A stretch of DNA of 64,000 nucleotides from HXMU1428-3 sp965215715 (GTDB lineage Bacteria > Pseudomonadota > Alphaproteobacteria > Rhizobiales > HXMU1428-3), in contig OZ244129.1 in NCBI GenBank assembly GCA_965215715.1, positions 1 through 64,000 of the forward strand. Reading direction: 5' to 3'. Shown in pieces: positions 41,301 to 50,600 of this stretch. Both the position numbers and the translations under genes were made by a program. The notes beneath the pieces are model-generated. The model saw only the letters and a program-made list of their open reading frames with translations, made no database searches and was not told the origin of the DNA. The number at the start of each line of letters is the position of its first letter. Position 1 is the stretch's first letter.

Positions 41301-44300
41301 GTCTGTTGGGGCTTCGTTTACATTTCTTACATCAAATGTGACAATGGTGTATTTTTCGTTGCCCGCTGTGTCTGTGGTGAGAACTGTAATGTTGTAAAGT
41401 TTTTCTGTTTCATAATCCAATTGCTCACCAGGTTTTAATGAAACTTCTCCGTTTTGGTTGATTTCAAAAGGGGTGTCTTCATCAACGATTTTATATGTGA
41501 GTTTGTCACCTTCATCTTGGTCGAAAACTTCAACGGTTGTAATGATGTGAGTATCAGAGATTGATTCAGGGGCCTCAGCATATGTGAAGGTCTCGCCATA
41601 AGGTGTTTCATTCACATCTGTGACTTCAAGCTTTACATCTTGGGTATGAGACAGCCCGCCTTGGTCAGTTACCGTGATGCTTAATTTGATCTCTGGCTCT
41701 GTCTCATGATCGAGGTATTCGTATTGTTTGACTTGTAAGAAATAGCTGCCGGCTTCTTCATAGACCTCAAAGCGATCGTCAGAGACTGAGAATTTGAATT
41801 CTTTATCTCCATCTGGATCAATAACATTTAATTCAATTTCACCGATGCCCTCGCTGCGGCTTGCATCTTCTCTTATTTTTGTTGTTTCAAAGAGGATGCC
41901 GGTTGGGGCTTCATTGATATTAGAGACGTCAATGGTGAATGATGCTGTTGTTGTGGAACCATCTGTCGAGGTGGCTGTGACCTCAATTGTGTGATTGGCA
42001 TTTTGGGCGTAATCAAGTTCGCCAGCAAGAGTTACGACGCCGGTGTTTGCATCTATGGCGAAAAAGTCACCTGGATTTGATGACAGGGTGTAAGTGACTG
42101 TGTCTGTAACATCAGCATCTGTTGCCAGCGCTGTGATGCCAACAGCGGTGCCAATAGAGGCTTTTTCTGAGACTTGGTTGGCATCTGTGTTTGTGTCTGA
42201 GATGGTTGTGATGCGCGTTTCGTTTTGATCATTTACAGCGATGGTGAATGTTTCAGAGTTTGTTGAGCCATCTGTTGAGGTTGCGATCACGGTGATGTTG
42301 TGGCTTGTGGCTGTTTCAGCGTCTAGTGATCCTGCAACTGTGACAACGCCGGTGTTCGCATCAATGGCGAACAGGCCACCAGCGTTATCTGATAATGTGT
42401 ATGAGACAGTGTCGGTTCCATCTTGATCTGTTGCAAGGGCAGTGATGCCAACAACAGAGCCAGTGGCTGTGTTCTCATTAACTGCATTGTCTGCCGCATT
42501 TGTGTCGGAGATGGTTGAGACGTTGAATTCATCAACATCGGTTATGTTAATGGTTAGAGTTTCAGAATAAGTTGCCCCATGAACATCTGTTACCGTTACT
42601 TCTATGGCGTGAGACGTGGATGTTTCATAGTCGATGTCGGCGCCTGTTTTAACACGTATTTCATTATCAACGATTTCAAACAAGCCAGAAGGGTCGTTGG
42701 TTAAAGTATAGGTTGCTGTCTCGGAAGGAATTGAGCTGTCAGCATCTGTGCTGCCTAAGGTTGCCACAACAGTGCCACCGGTAGTATTTTCAGCAATCGT
42801 ATTGCTTGTAACTGATATGTCTGTTGGGGCGTCATTCAAGATTTGTTCAGCAGGGACAGTCGCATCTGCAAATTGGAAGTTTTCGACGTTTGTCACTGTG
42901 TCGGTACCATCTGGTGAGCCGGGGCGGTTGTCTTTGATGGTGTATTCATTGTTTTCCCGGTTGAAACTGATGGTGTAGTCAGCCCAGTTGCCAGTGTAGA
43001 TGACAGTGTCTATGCCTTCACCGCCATCTATTGCATCGGTGCCAGTACCGCCAGAGAGACTGTCGTTGCCAGTTTCACCATCTAGAGTGTCATTGCCTGC
43101 CCCTCCCAAAATGGTGTCATCACCGTCATTGCCAGTTATGGTGTTGTCATTTTTATCGCCGGATAGTTTGTCATCATGTTTTGAGCCACGAAGTGTTTCA
43201 AAATTGGTGATGAGATCGCCTTCAGCGTCGCCGCCAGACCCTTTGCCTGTTGCAAGGTCGACTGCGACCCCTTCGGAAGAGGATGAATAGCTGACAGTGT
43301 CAATGCCTTCTCCCCCATCAAGGGTGTCGGCGCCACTGCCACCGCGTACATAATCATTCCCATCTCCAGCGTAGATTGTGTCATCGCCATCAAAGCCATA
43401 AAGGTAGTTGCGAGCTGATGAACCAAGGATCTTGTCGTCATGGTCTGAGCCATAAACATTTTCAACACTGGTATAGGTGTCGCCTTCAGCCAGGCCTCCA
43501 GAGCCTGTGCCATTTTCTAAGTCAATCTTCACTGCTGCAGAAGACTTGCTGTAATCAATTGTATCGTTGCCTGTGCCACCATCGATGATGTCCGCGCCAA
43601 GGCTGCCTTTGATCTTGTCTGAACCTTGCCCGGTTGAGATTGTGTCTTCTTCAGAGGTGCCTGTTATGGTATCTGCACTTGTTGAGCCTTCATAGCTGCC
43701 CTCATAATCTTGCACATTGATTTTGATGGTTTCTGAGTAAGTGTTGCCAGCTGAGTCGGTTACCTCAATTGTTATGTCATGTGATGTGTTGATTTCAAAA
43801 TCTATTGTTTGACCGGCTTTGACGCGTACTTCATTGCCAACGATCTCAAAATGACCTGAAGGATCATTGATGATTGCATATGTGAATGTGTCACCTGAAT
43901 CAACATCTGAGGTTGAAAGCGTGGCAACGGTGCTGCCAGATGGATCAAAGGCGCTGCCAATTGTGCCGCCATCTTTAACTGTTTCATTGACGGTACCGCC
44001 TGTAAAGGTAATGTCCGTTGGCGCTTCATTGACATCTGTTACGTCAATAGTGAATGATTTAATTGATATCGAGCCGTCGGTTGAGGTGGCTGTGACTTCG
44101 ATGGTATGGTTTCCGGCTGTCTCATGATCAAGGACTTTTGCGGTTGTTATCACGCCGGTGTTTGCATCAATTGCAAAGAACCCGCCTGGGTTTGATGACA
44201 GGGCGTAAGTGACTGTGTCTGTGATGTCTGTGTCAGTTGCAAGCGCTGTAATGCCAACGGCTGTGCCGATGGCGGCTGTTTCTGCGACTTGGTCAGCATC

Positions 44301-47300
44301 TGTATTTGTGTCTGAGATGGTAGAAATTGACGTTTCGTTTTGATCATTGACATTGATCGTGAAGGTCTCAGAGCTTGTAGAGCCATCGGTGGATGTGGCC
44401 AGAACAGTGATGTTGTGGCTTGTTGCTGTCTCAGCATTGAGTGATCCAGCAACGGTGACAACGCCGGTGTTCGCATCAATGGCGAATAGGCCGCCTGCGT
44501 TATCTGACAGGGTATAAGTGACGGTATCTGTGGTGTCAGCATCTGTGGCCAGAGCCGTGATGCCAACAACTGAGCCGGTGGCCGCGTTTTCGTCAACTGC
44601 GTTAGCGGTGTCGTTAGTGTCTGATATGGCTGAGATGTCGAATTCGTCTTGATCGTTGACATTGATTGTGAATGTCTCAGTACTTGTCGAGCCATCTGTT
44701 GATGTTGCCAGAACAGTGATGTTGTGGCTAGTGGCTGTCTCAGCATCGAGTGATCCAGCAACTGTGACAACGCCGGTGTTCGCATCAATGGCGAATAGGC
44801 CGCCAGCGTTATCTGATAGGGTGTAAGTGACGGTATTGGTGGTACCATCAGCATCTGTGGCCAGGGCTGTAATGCCAACCGTTGAGCCTAAAGAGGCGTC
44901 TTCATCAACGGCATTTGCACCAGTGTTTGTGTCAGAGATGGCGCTTACGTTAAACTCATCGACATCTGTTACATTGATTGTGAAGGTCTGAGTTGAGGTC
45001 GAGCCATCTTCTGATGTTGCTGTGACTTCAATTGTTTGCGAAGTTGCTGTCTCATAATCGATGGCACCAGCGACTGTGACTTGGCCTGTGTTAGGATCTA
45101 TGGCGAACAGGCCGCTTGCATCGTTAGACAATGAGTATGTGATGCCATTGTTAGAACCGTCCGCGTCTGAGGCAAAGGCTGTGATGCCAACTGATGTCCC
45201 GACGCTTGCGTTCTCAGCAATGCTGTTTGCATTAGCGTTTGTGTCTGTGATGGCGCTTACGTCAAACTCATCGACGTCCGTTACATCGATTGTGAAAGTC
45301 TGGGTCGATGTTGTACCATCGCTTGAGGTTGCTGTTATCTCGATCGTGTGATCTTCATTTGTTTCAAAGTCCAGATCGTTGGCCACTGTAACGACACCGG
45401 TGTTTGAATCTATGGCGAAGAACCCGCCTGGGTTTGATGACAGAGTGTAAGTGACGGTGTCTGTTATGTCAGCATCTGTGGCCAAAGCCGTTATGCCAAC
45501 AGCTGTGCCAACGCTGACATTCTCAGTCACTGAGTTTGCAGAGGTGTCTTTGTCTGAGACGGCAGAGATGCTTGTTTCATTGACGTCATTGACGTTGATG
45601 GTAAAGGTCTCGTTTGAGATTGAACCGTCTGTTGATGTGGCGACGACAGTAATGTTGTGGCTTGTTGCTGTTTCGGCATCGAGTGATCCAGCAACTGTGA
45701 CGACACCGGTGTTCGCATCAATGGCAAATAGGCCGCCAGCATTGTTAGACAGGCTATATGTGACGGTGTCTGTTGCGTCTGCGTCTGTGGCCAGAGCCGT
45801 TATGCCAACGACTGAGCCGGTGGCCGCGTTTTCGTCAACTGCGTTAGCGGTGTCGTTAGTGTCTGATATGGCTGAGATGTCGAATTCATCTTGATCGTTA
45901 ACATTGATTGTAAATGTTTCTGAGCTTGTGGAGCCGTCTGTTGATGTTGCCAGAACAGTGATGTTGTGGCTAGTGGCTGTCTCAGCATCTAGTGATCCAG
46001 CAACTGTGACAACGCCGGTGTTCGCATCAATGGCGAACAGGCCGCCGGCGTCATTTGAGAGGCTATATGTGACTGTGTCTGAGGCGTCTGCGTCTGTTGC
46101 CAGAGCTGTGATGCCAACGGTTGTGCCAACAGAGGCGTCTTCGTCAATGGCGTTTGCTGTGGCATTTGTATCTGTGACGCTTGAGATGTCGAATTCGTCT
46201 TGATTGTTGACATTGATCGTAAATGTTTCTGAGCTTGTGGAGCCGTCTGTTGATGTGGCTACGACTGTGATGTTGTGGCTAGTGGCTGTCTCAGTATCTA
46301 GTGATCCAGCAACTGTTACAACGCCGGTGTTCGCATCAATGGCGAACAGGCCGCCAGCGTTATCTGATAGGGTGTAAGTGACGGTGTCTGTGCCGTCAGC
46401 ATCTGTGGCCAGGGCTGTAATGCCGACGACTGAGTCAGTGGCTGCATTCTCGTCAACAGCGTTTGCCCCTGTATCTGCATCTGTTATTGTTGAGACATCA
46501 AATTCATCATGATCAGTAACTTTTATGGATAGCTGCTCAGTTACACTATTGCCTTGGTCATCAGTTCCGGTGACATAAAAGGTATGAGTTTGATTGGTCT
46601 CATAATCAATATTGGCGCTTTGCGAGACAATGATTTGGTTGTTAAGTATGGTAAAATTAGAATTGCTAATTACCACTCCATTTTGATCAGTTATGGCATA
46701 AGAGTAATTTGTGCCGGCTGCCCCTTCTAAATCTAGTGTCGCTATAACTGTTCCCGGGGTTGCAGCTTCATTGACAGTTTCTCCTGTTGATACTAGATCA
46801 GGATCGTAAGTGGGAGGGGGCGGTGTGCCGCCTCCTGGTGGAGGAGGTGGTGGAGGAGGTTGGGTAACATTTGTTGGTCCCTCAGGGTCTGGGCTTTGTC
46901 CTGTGGGCGGGTTCGGGGGCTCTGTCGTGTCTATAATGTCTGGGTTTGAAATTCCTTTTGTGGGTTTGTCGTCAGTTTTTATGTCCTGGACATCTGTTTT
47001 GACCAACGGAGATGTGCTTATTGGAGATTCAGAAGTGTTAATGGCTTTTTTTACAGGGGCGCTTTCTTCATCAACTGTTTTCATCTCTACATCAGTTGAT
47101 GGGGTCTGGATGGATAAAGCTTTTTCTTCAGGTGTGACTTTGTAGGGGTCGCCTGCTGCTATGGTTTCAATATCTTCTTTCAGACCATAATGAAGATTTG
47201 GATTGGTTATGTCTTTGGAGACAACAGGGCTCTCGTTGATATGTTCTTCAAGGCTTTTTTCAACGAGCTTTTCATAATCTTGTGCTTGATTTGCTGGTGG

Positions 47301-47381
47301 TTGCTTAGTAGGGGTGCCAATCGGTTTGTCACTTATTGGTGGTGCAGAAGTCTCGTTTTGAGTTTTTATTTTATTACTCAT
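35346..47381 (-). CDS. giant cadherin/RTX/LamG protein secreted by a type I system (4011 aa)
   Basis: The domain order, from reading the protein, is as follows. Residues 1-170 are a disordered acidic region with no Sec signal. A Pro/Gly-rich hinge is at ~171-194. About nine cadherin-like repeats of ~100 aa (core VTYTLSDNAGGLFAIDANTG) span ~195-1220. RTX glycine-aspartate repeats span ~1235-1460. More cadherin-type repeats span ~1518-2128. RTX repeats follow at ~2145-2348, then a DUF642-like carbohydrate-binding-type domain (~2360-2500). LamG-like jelly rolls lie at ~2588-2791 and ~3681-3888. RTX repeats recur at ~2898-3071. About seven repeats of ~50 aa of the DGGFVVTW-x-Q-x-FDxxG type span ~3144-3528. 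A C-terminal secretion signal of about 70 aa ends IERIEW. It is a likely Ca2+-stiffened surface adhesin exported by the divergent ABC-HlyD-TolC genes. Confidence 0.92.
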   Translation of the reverse strand: MSNKIKTQNETSAPPISDKPIGTPTKQPPANQAQDYEKLVEKSLEEHINESPVVSKDITNPNLHYGLKEDIETIAAGDPYKVTPEEKALSIQTPSTDVEMKTVDEESAPVKKAINTSESPISTSPLVKTDVQDIKTDDKPTKGISNPDIIDTTEPPNPPTGQSPDPEGPTNVTQPPPPPPPPGGGTPPPPTYDPDLVSTGETVNEAATPGTVIATLDLEGAAGTNYSYAITDQNGVVISNSNFTILNNQIIVSQSANIDYETNQTHTFYVTGTDDQGNSVTEQLSIKVTDHDEFDVSTITDADTGANAVDENAATDSVVGITALATDADGTDTVTYTLSDNAGGLFAIDANTGVVTVAGSLDTETATSHNITVVATSTDGSTSSETFTINVNNQDEFDISSVTDTNATANAIDEDASVGTTVGITALATDADASDTVTYSLSNDAGGLFAIDANTGVVTVAGSLDAETATSHNITVLATSTDGSTSSETFTINVNDQDEFDISAISDTNDTANAVDENAATGSVVGITALATDADATDTVTYSLSNNAGGLFAIDANTGVVTVAGSLDAETATSHNITVVATSTDGSISNETFTINVNDVNETSISAVSDKDTSANSVTENVSVGTAVGITALATDADITDTVTYTLSSNPGGFFAIDSNTGVVTVANDLDFETNEDHTIEITATSSDGTTSTQTFTIDVTDVDEFDVSAITDTNANANSIAENASVGTSVGITAFASDADGSNNGITYSLSNDASGLFAIDPNTGQVTVAGAIDYETATSQTIEVTATSEDGSTSTQTFTINVTDVDEFNVSAISDTNTGANAVDEDASLGSTVGITALATDADGTTNTVTYTLSDNAGGLFAIDANTGVVTVAGSLDAETATSHNITVLATSTDGSTSTETFTINVNDQDEFDISAISDTNDTANAVDENAATGSVVGITALATDADTTDTVTYTLSDNAGGLFAIDANTGVVTVAGSLNAETATSHNITVLATSTDGSTSSETFTINVNDQNETSISTISDTNTDADQVAETAAIGTAVGITALATDTDITDTVTYALSSNPGGFFAIDANTGVITTAKVLDHETAGNHTIEVTATSTDGSISIKSFTIDVTDVNEAPTDITFTGGTVNETVKDGGTIGSAFDPSGSTVATLSTSDVDSGDTFTYAIINDPSGHFEIVGNEVRVKAGQTIDFEINTSHDITIEVTDSAGNTYSETIKINVQDYEGSYEGSTSADTITGTSEEDTISTGQGSDKIKGSLGADIIDGGTGNDTIDYSKSSAAVKIDLENGTGSGGLAEGDTYTSVENVYGSDHDDKILGSSARNYLYGFDGDDTIYAGDGNDYVRGGSGADTLDGGEGIDTVSYSSSSEGVAVDLATGKGSGGDAEGDLITNFETLRGSKHDDKLSGDKNDNTITGNDGDDTILGGAGNDTLDGETGNDSLSGGTGTDAIDGGEGIDTVIYTGNWADYTISFNRENNEYTIKDNRPGSPDGTDTVTNVENFQFADATVPAEQILNDAPTDISVTSNTIAENTTGGTVVATLGSTDADSSIPSETATYTLTNDPSGLFEIVDNEIRVKTGADIDYETSTSHAIEVTVTDVHGATYSETLTINITDVDEFNVSTISDTNAADNAVNENTATGSVVGITALATDQDGTDTVSYTLSDNAGGLFAIDANTGVVTVAGSLDAETATSHNITVIATSTDGSTNSETFTIAVNDQNETRITTISDTNTDANQVSEKASIGTAVGITALATDADVTDTVTYTLSSNPGDFFAIDANTGVVTLAGELDYAQNANHTIEVTATSTDGSTTTASFTIDVSNINEAPTGILFETTKIREDASRSEGIGEIELNVIDPDGDKEFKFSVSDDRFEVYEEAGSYFLQVKQYEYLDHETEPEIKLSITVTDQGGLSHTQDVKLEVTDVNETPYGETFTYAEAPESISDTHIITTVEVFDQDEGDKLTYKIVDEDTPFEINQNGEVSLKPGEQLDYETEKLYNITVLTTDTAGNEKYTIVTFDVRNVNEAPTDITFTGGTVNETVTDGGTIGSAYDPSGSVVATLSTTDDDNRESFTYTITNDPSGHFEIVGNEVRVKENQTIDYETAASHDITVQVTDRAGNTFSEVITINVQDYEGNYTGTANNDLQTGTSEEDTIATGDGRDKITGSEGADNIDGGAGTDRIDYSSSDAGVTINLATGTASGGHAEGDTLTNIEDVSGSNYADNITGNDVNNLLIGNGGDDTLTGGNSYDVLVGGQDDDTLYGMGGSDTLRGGAGADTLDGGDGQDWASYATSSEGVTINLKTGIHSGGEATGDTLINIEKIDGSSYNDNLTGDANNNYLYGNAGDDILAGNDPSATSTNLIVNGSFENGSTGWTLDEGPGFQIKSTGDGYGIAASEGTNYLDTDHSPGNISFSQTVSDITEGTSYILSLDAADYRSYDQSLEVYWGGQLIDTVETNSGTMQTFTFDLVGGAGDGSNTLQFKEVGSVDYGGTAIDNIQLYENFTNDNDTLNGGEGTDTAVFSGNWADYTISFDAANNIYTIQDNRPGTPDGKDTVQNVEFFQFADGTQTVANILNDTPTDIIVEATDGSMDVTGSSGGYLEASNMADFPTSTFTMELSFASSSPGSATTPIASYAVAGSDNELLIEINNGTLKIFINGSTYDTSIPQDALIDGTEHQLSVSWDSTTGELKTYIDGTLEDTGTHQAGAPITTGGTLILGQEQDNVGDSFDSNQTFDGEYYDVRIFNDVRTAQEIADNAGQTLTDPETITGLVSYYNFNDEINGTTITDLAGNNNLTIVNNAEQLINIDENSTAGTVVATLGSTDADSLIPSETATYTLTNDPSGFFEIVGNEVRVKTGANIDYETATSHTIEVTVTDVHGATYSETLTINVENIYSSITGTENHDFLNGTSEEDSIRALGGHDTIIGGAGDDHIDAGEGNDSIIGGTGADTLIGGTGIDEVRYDGSDAVTVSLADGSGSGGDAQGDKLTGFENVIGSSNNDSITGDANANKLSGMSGDDTISGGGGNDEILGNSGSDSLYGNQGADTIWGGSGDDILDGGEDNDTLQGDQNNDSIYGGAGIDTAVYSGNWADYTISYDEEINKYTLQDNRPGSPDGTDKVQDVEHFQFADRTVAVADILNEAPTDIYVTNSVTKVDDQQANTYITTDQRRGVSAALEDGGYITTWYSYDQDGSGHGVFAQRFDANGNTVGDEFQVNTTTNNHQYWPNVTSLEDGGFAIAWVSIGQADYYDTIVQQYDANGNTVGGEIVVNTTLPGSQYPSDILGTTDGGYIVAWRSPGDGDSNAIYTQKFDATGSKVGTETQVNTTTDGNQIDAEMAATPEGGYIITWESPNIDEDGNAIVFQRFDSHGNKVGTETQANTTTAGDQLDPDIITLADGSFVIAWQTPSVDSDGTAIVAQHFAQNGDLIGKEFQINTTETGDQTGVEMTELQDGGFVVTWQSGSDTIAAQRFDATGEKVGPEELINNPTDGSSSHPDVIQLENGDLVFTWNNRSGLDGHQEGIFQDIRSLDWEDKTTNSTTNVDENATGGTVVATLATSDQDVGDTATYSLTNDPSGFFEIVGNEVRVKAEANIDYDITTSHEITVQVTDSYGNTYKEALTINVTDLESLNIAGTTATETLYGGGDDDIIYGDSGHDTIYAGTGDDIIYGENSLSPYQLSLNENGNGKDYAIVSDVADFPTNDLTIEIRFASSSPSPNGTPLFSYAVPGTDNEFLVSVASATDTLIMIVDGKAHNTQVPSSSLFDGTEHMLSISWDQNNGIADFYIDGQHEYTTPEISAGPLTSGGTIVLGQEQDTLGGGFQDHQVFEGTINEVRIFNDVRGYQEILDNHATPLDDPASEPGLISNWHFKTDTNGVVEDLAGNNNLTLNNEAQITEISYQNSDDTIHGGDGNDTIIGGIGDDILNGNDGNDLFKYQTGDGNDTVNGGTGNAWIDTINLQDGETDLGTYGTDWTVTLTQGEIESQNETRLELSDDADGTVNLQDGSTIDFTDIERIEW

Positions 47382-47594
47382 TGATTGAACTCTTGAAATT
47401 TAAAATTTCGTTTTAAAATATGGGCGCCTGGCTAGGCTTTGGCACAATTAGAGCTCTATAATTCCTTGGAAAGATTACTCGTCCCTTACTTTAAGGAAAT
47501 CTTAAGCATTAAAAAAAATCCATGGTTAACAGACAGATAATTGGATATCTGTTTGCTTCATATTGGGCTAAAGTGAAGCTGAAAATTTACTTTT

Positions 47595-47640
47595 AAAACA
47601 GCCTAAAAGCTAAGATGCTCTTTAGGCTGTTTGTTTTTTT
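47595..47640 (-). terminator. terminator of the 1299-aa RTX gene
   Basis: AAACAGCCTAAA/TTTAGGCTGTTT is a perfect 12-bp stem with a 13-base loop, flanked by T-rich sequence on both sides. It lies 23 bases after the RTX stop on the minus strand and separates the two substrate genes, which therefore have separate transcripts. Confidence 0.88.
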
Positions 47641-47654
47641 GGGGACAAATTTCT

Positions 47655-50600
47655 TTAGAATTCAATCCGTTCAATATCAGCAAATTGAACTGAGGTTCCA
47701 TCTTCAAATGTGATCATGCCGTCTGCATCATCTGAAAGTGTAATGGAATTTTCGTCTTGGTCTTCTATGGTGCCTTGGGTGAGAGTTAGCGTCCAATTGT
47801 TACTGGATTCTTCAGAAGATCCATTGTCGTTCTGTCCCTCAATCTGTATGGTGTCAATCCAAGTCTCACCTGTGCCACCATAAATTCTATCTGCTCCTGA
47901 TTGATCAGACAGCATGAAGAGGTCATTGCCGTCGCCCCCATATAGGCGATCATCGCCAAGGTCGCTTGTAAAAGTGTCATCACCTTTGCCACCATTTAAA
48001 TAGTCGTTGCCTTCGCCGCCGGTTAGGGTGTCGTCATCGTTCCCGCCATAGAGATAGTCATTACCAGAACCACCGGTTAGGGTATCGTTGCCGTCGTTGC
48101 CATAGGCTCTAATTGCCTCGGTTACGCCAGATGCATCAGCGACATCGTTGCCAGCTGCGCCGTCAAAGCGCTCTATGCTGCTCTCGTTCATATCGAGTGT
48201 TACACCGTCAGAGCCTTGTGCAATGACGCGGTCATAGCCTTCGCCGCCTTCAACGAGGGTGTCTTGTGCATCAACATATAGGATGTCGTTGCCTGCACCG
48301 CCTGAGAGTTTGTCAGCACCGTCCCCGCCGATGAGATAGTCGTTGCCTTCGCCGCCGGTTAGGGTGTCGTCATCGTTCCCGCCATAGAGATAGTCATTAC
48401 CAGAACCACCGGTTAGGGTATCGTTGCCGTCGTTGCCATAGGCTCTAATTGCCTCGGTTACGCCAGATGCATCAGCGACATCGTTGCCAGCTGCGCCGTC
48501 AAAGCGCTCTATGCTGCTCTCGTTCATATCGAGTGTTACACCGTCAGAGCCTTGTGCAATGACGCGGTCATAGCCTTCGCCGCCTTCAACGAGGGTGTCT
48601 TGTGCATCAACATATAGGATGTCGTTGCCTGCACCGCCTGAGAGTTTGTCAGCACCGTCCCCGCCGATGAGATAGTCGTTGCCTTCGCCGCCGGTTAGGG
48701 TGTCGTCATCGTTCCCGCCATAGAGATAGTCATTACCAGAACCACCGGTTAGGGTATCGTTGCCGTCGTTGCCATAGGCTCTAATTGCCTCGGTTACGCC
48801 AGATGCATCAGCGACATCGTTGCCAGCTGCGCCGTCAAAGCGCTCTATGCTGCTCTCGTTCATATCGAGTGTTACACCGTCAGAGCCTTGTGCAATGACG
48901 CGGTCATAGCCTTCGCCGCCTTCAACGAGGGTGTCTTGTGCATCAACATATAGGATGTCGTTGCCTGCACCGCCTGAGAGTTTGTCAGCACCGTCCCCGC
49001 CGATGAGATAGTCGTTGCCTTCGCCGCCGGTTAGGGTGTCGTCATCGTTCCCGCCATAGAGATAGTCATTACCAGAACCACCGGTTAGGGTATCGTTGCC
49101 GTCGTTGCCATAGGCTCTAATTGCCTCGGTTACGCCAGATGCATCAGCGACATCGTTGCCAGCTGCGCCGTCAAAGCGCTCTATGCTGCTCTCGTTCATA
49201 TCGAGTGTTACACCGTCAGAGCCTTGTGCAATGACGCGGTCATAGCCTTCGCCGCCTTCAACGAGGGTGTCTTGTGCATCAACATATAGGATGTCGTTGC
49301 CTGCACCGCCTGAGAGTTTGTCAGCACCGTCCCCGCCGATGAGATAGTCGTTGCCGTCTCCGCCGGTTAGGGTGTCGTCATCGTCCCCGCCATAGAGACG
49401 GTCGTTGCCTGCGCCGCCATCAAGTTTGTCATTGCCTTGATCGCCTCTAAGGTAATCATTGCCGTCTCCGCCGGTTAGAGTGTCGTCATCGTTCCCGCCA
49501 TAGAGATAGTCATTACCAGAACCACCGGTTAGGGTATCGTTGCCGTCGTTGCCATAGGCTCTAATTGCCTCGGTTGCGCCAGATGCATCAGCGACATCGT
49601 TGCCAGCTGCGCCGTCAAAGCGCTCGATGCTGCTCTCGTTCATATCGAGTGTTACACCGTCAGAGCCTTGTGCAATGACGCGGTCATAGCCTTCGCCGCC
49701 TTCAACGAGGGTGTCTTGTGCATCAACATATAGGATGTCGTTGCCTGCACCGCCTGAGAGTTTGTCAGCACCGTCCCCGCCGATGAGATAGTCGTTGCCT
49801 TCGCCGCCGGTTAGGGTGTCGTCATCGTCCCCGCCATAGAGACGGTCGTTGCCTGTGCCGCCATCAAGTTTGTCATTGCCTTGATCGCCTCTAAGGTAAT
49901 CATTGCCGTCTCCGCCTGTTAGGGTGTCGTCATCGTTCCCGCCATAGAGATAGTCATTACCAGAACCACCGGTTAGGGTATCGTTGCCGTCGTTGCCATA
50001 GGCTCTAATTGCCTCGGTTACGCCAGATGCATCAGCGACATCGTTGCCAGCTGCGCCGTCAAAGCGCTCTATGCTGCTCTCGTTCATATCGAGTGTTACA
50101 CCGTCAGAGCCTTGTGCAATGACGCGGTCATAGCCTTCGCCGCCTTCAACGAGGGTGTCTTGTGCATCAACATATAGGATGTCGTTGCCTGCACCGCCTG
50201 AGAGTTTGTCAGCACCGTCCCCGCCGATGAGATAGTCGTTGCCGTCTCCGCCGGTTAGGGTGTCGTCATCGTCCCCGCCATAGAGACGGTCGTTGCCTGC
50301 GCCGCCATCAAGTTTGTCATTGCCTTGATCGCCTCTAAGGTAATCATTGCCGTCTCCGCCGCTAAGTTTGTCATTGCCGTCCCCGCTGATGAGATAGTCG
50401 TTTCCTTCCCCGCCAGAGATGTTGTCATTACCGTCACCGGAATAGATACGGTCGTTGCCCGTTCCGCCTTCAACTTTGTTATCACCATGGCCTGCGCTGA
50501 TGGTGTCGTTACCTTCACCGCCAGTGATGCTGTCATCACCTTCGCGCGTATAGATGCGGTCATTACCAGCGCCGCCATCGACCTTGTTGTCTCCAGAGCT

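Noticed and set aside
48001..50340. Regular repeats that might suggest a CRISPR array or non-coding satellite
   Set aside because: The repeats keep frame in one long RTX coding sequence. Units are 336/444 bases with no unique spacers.
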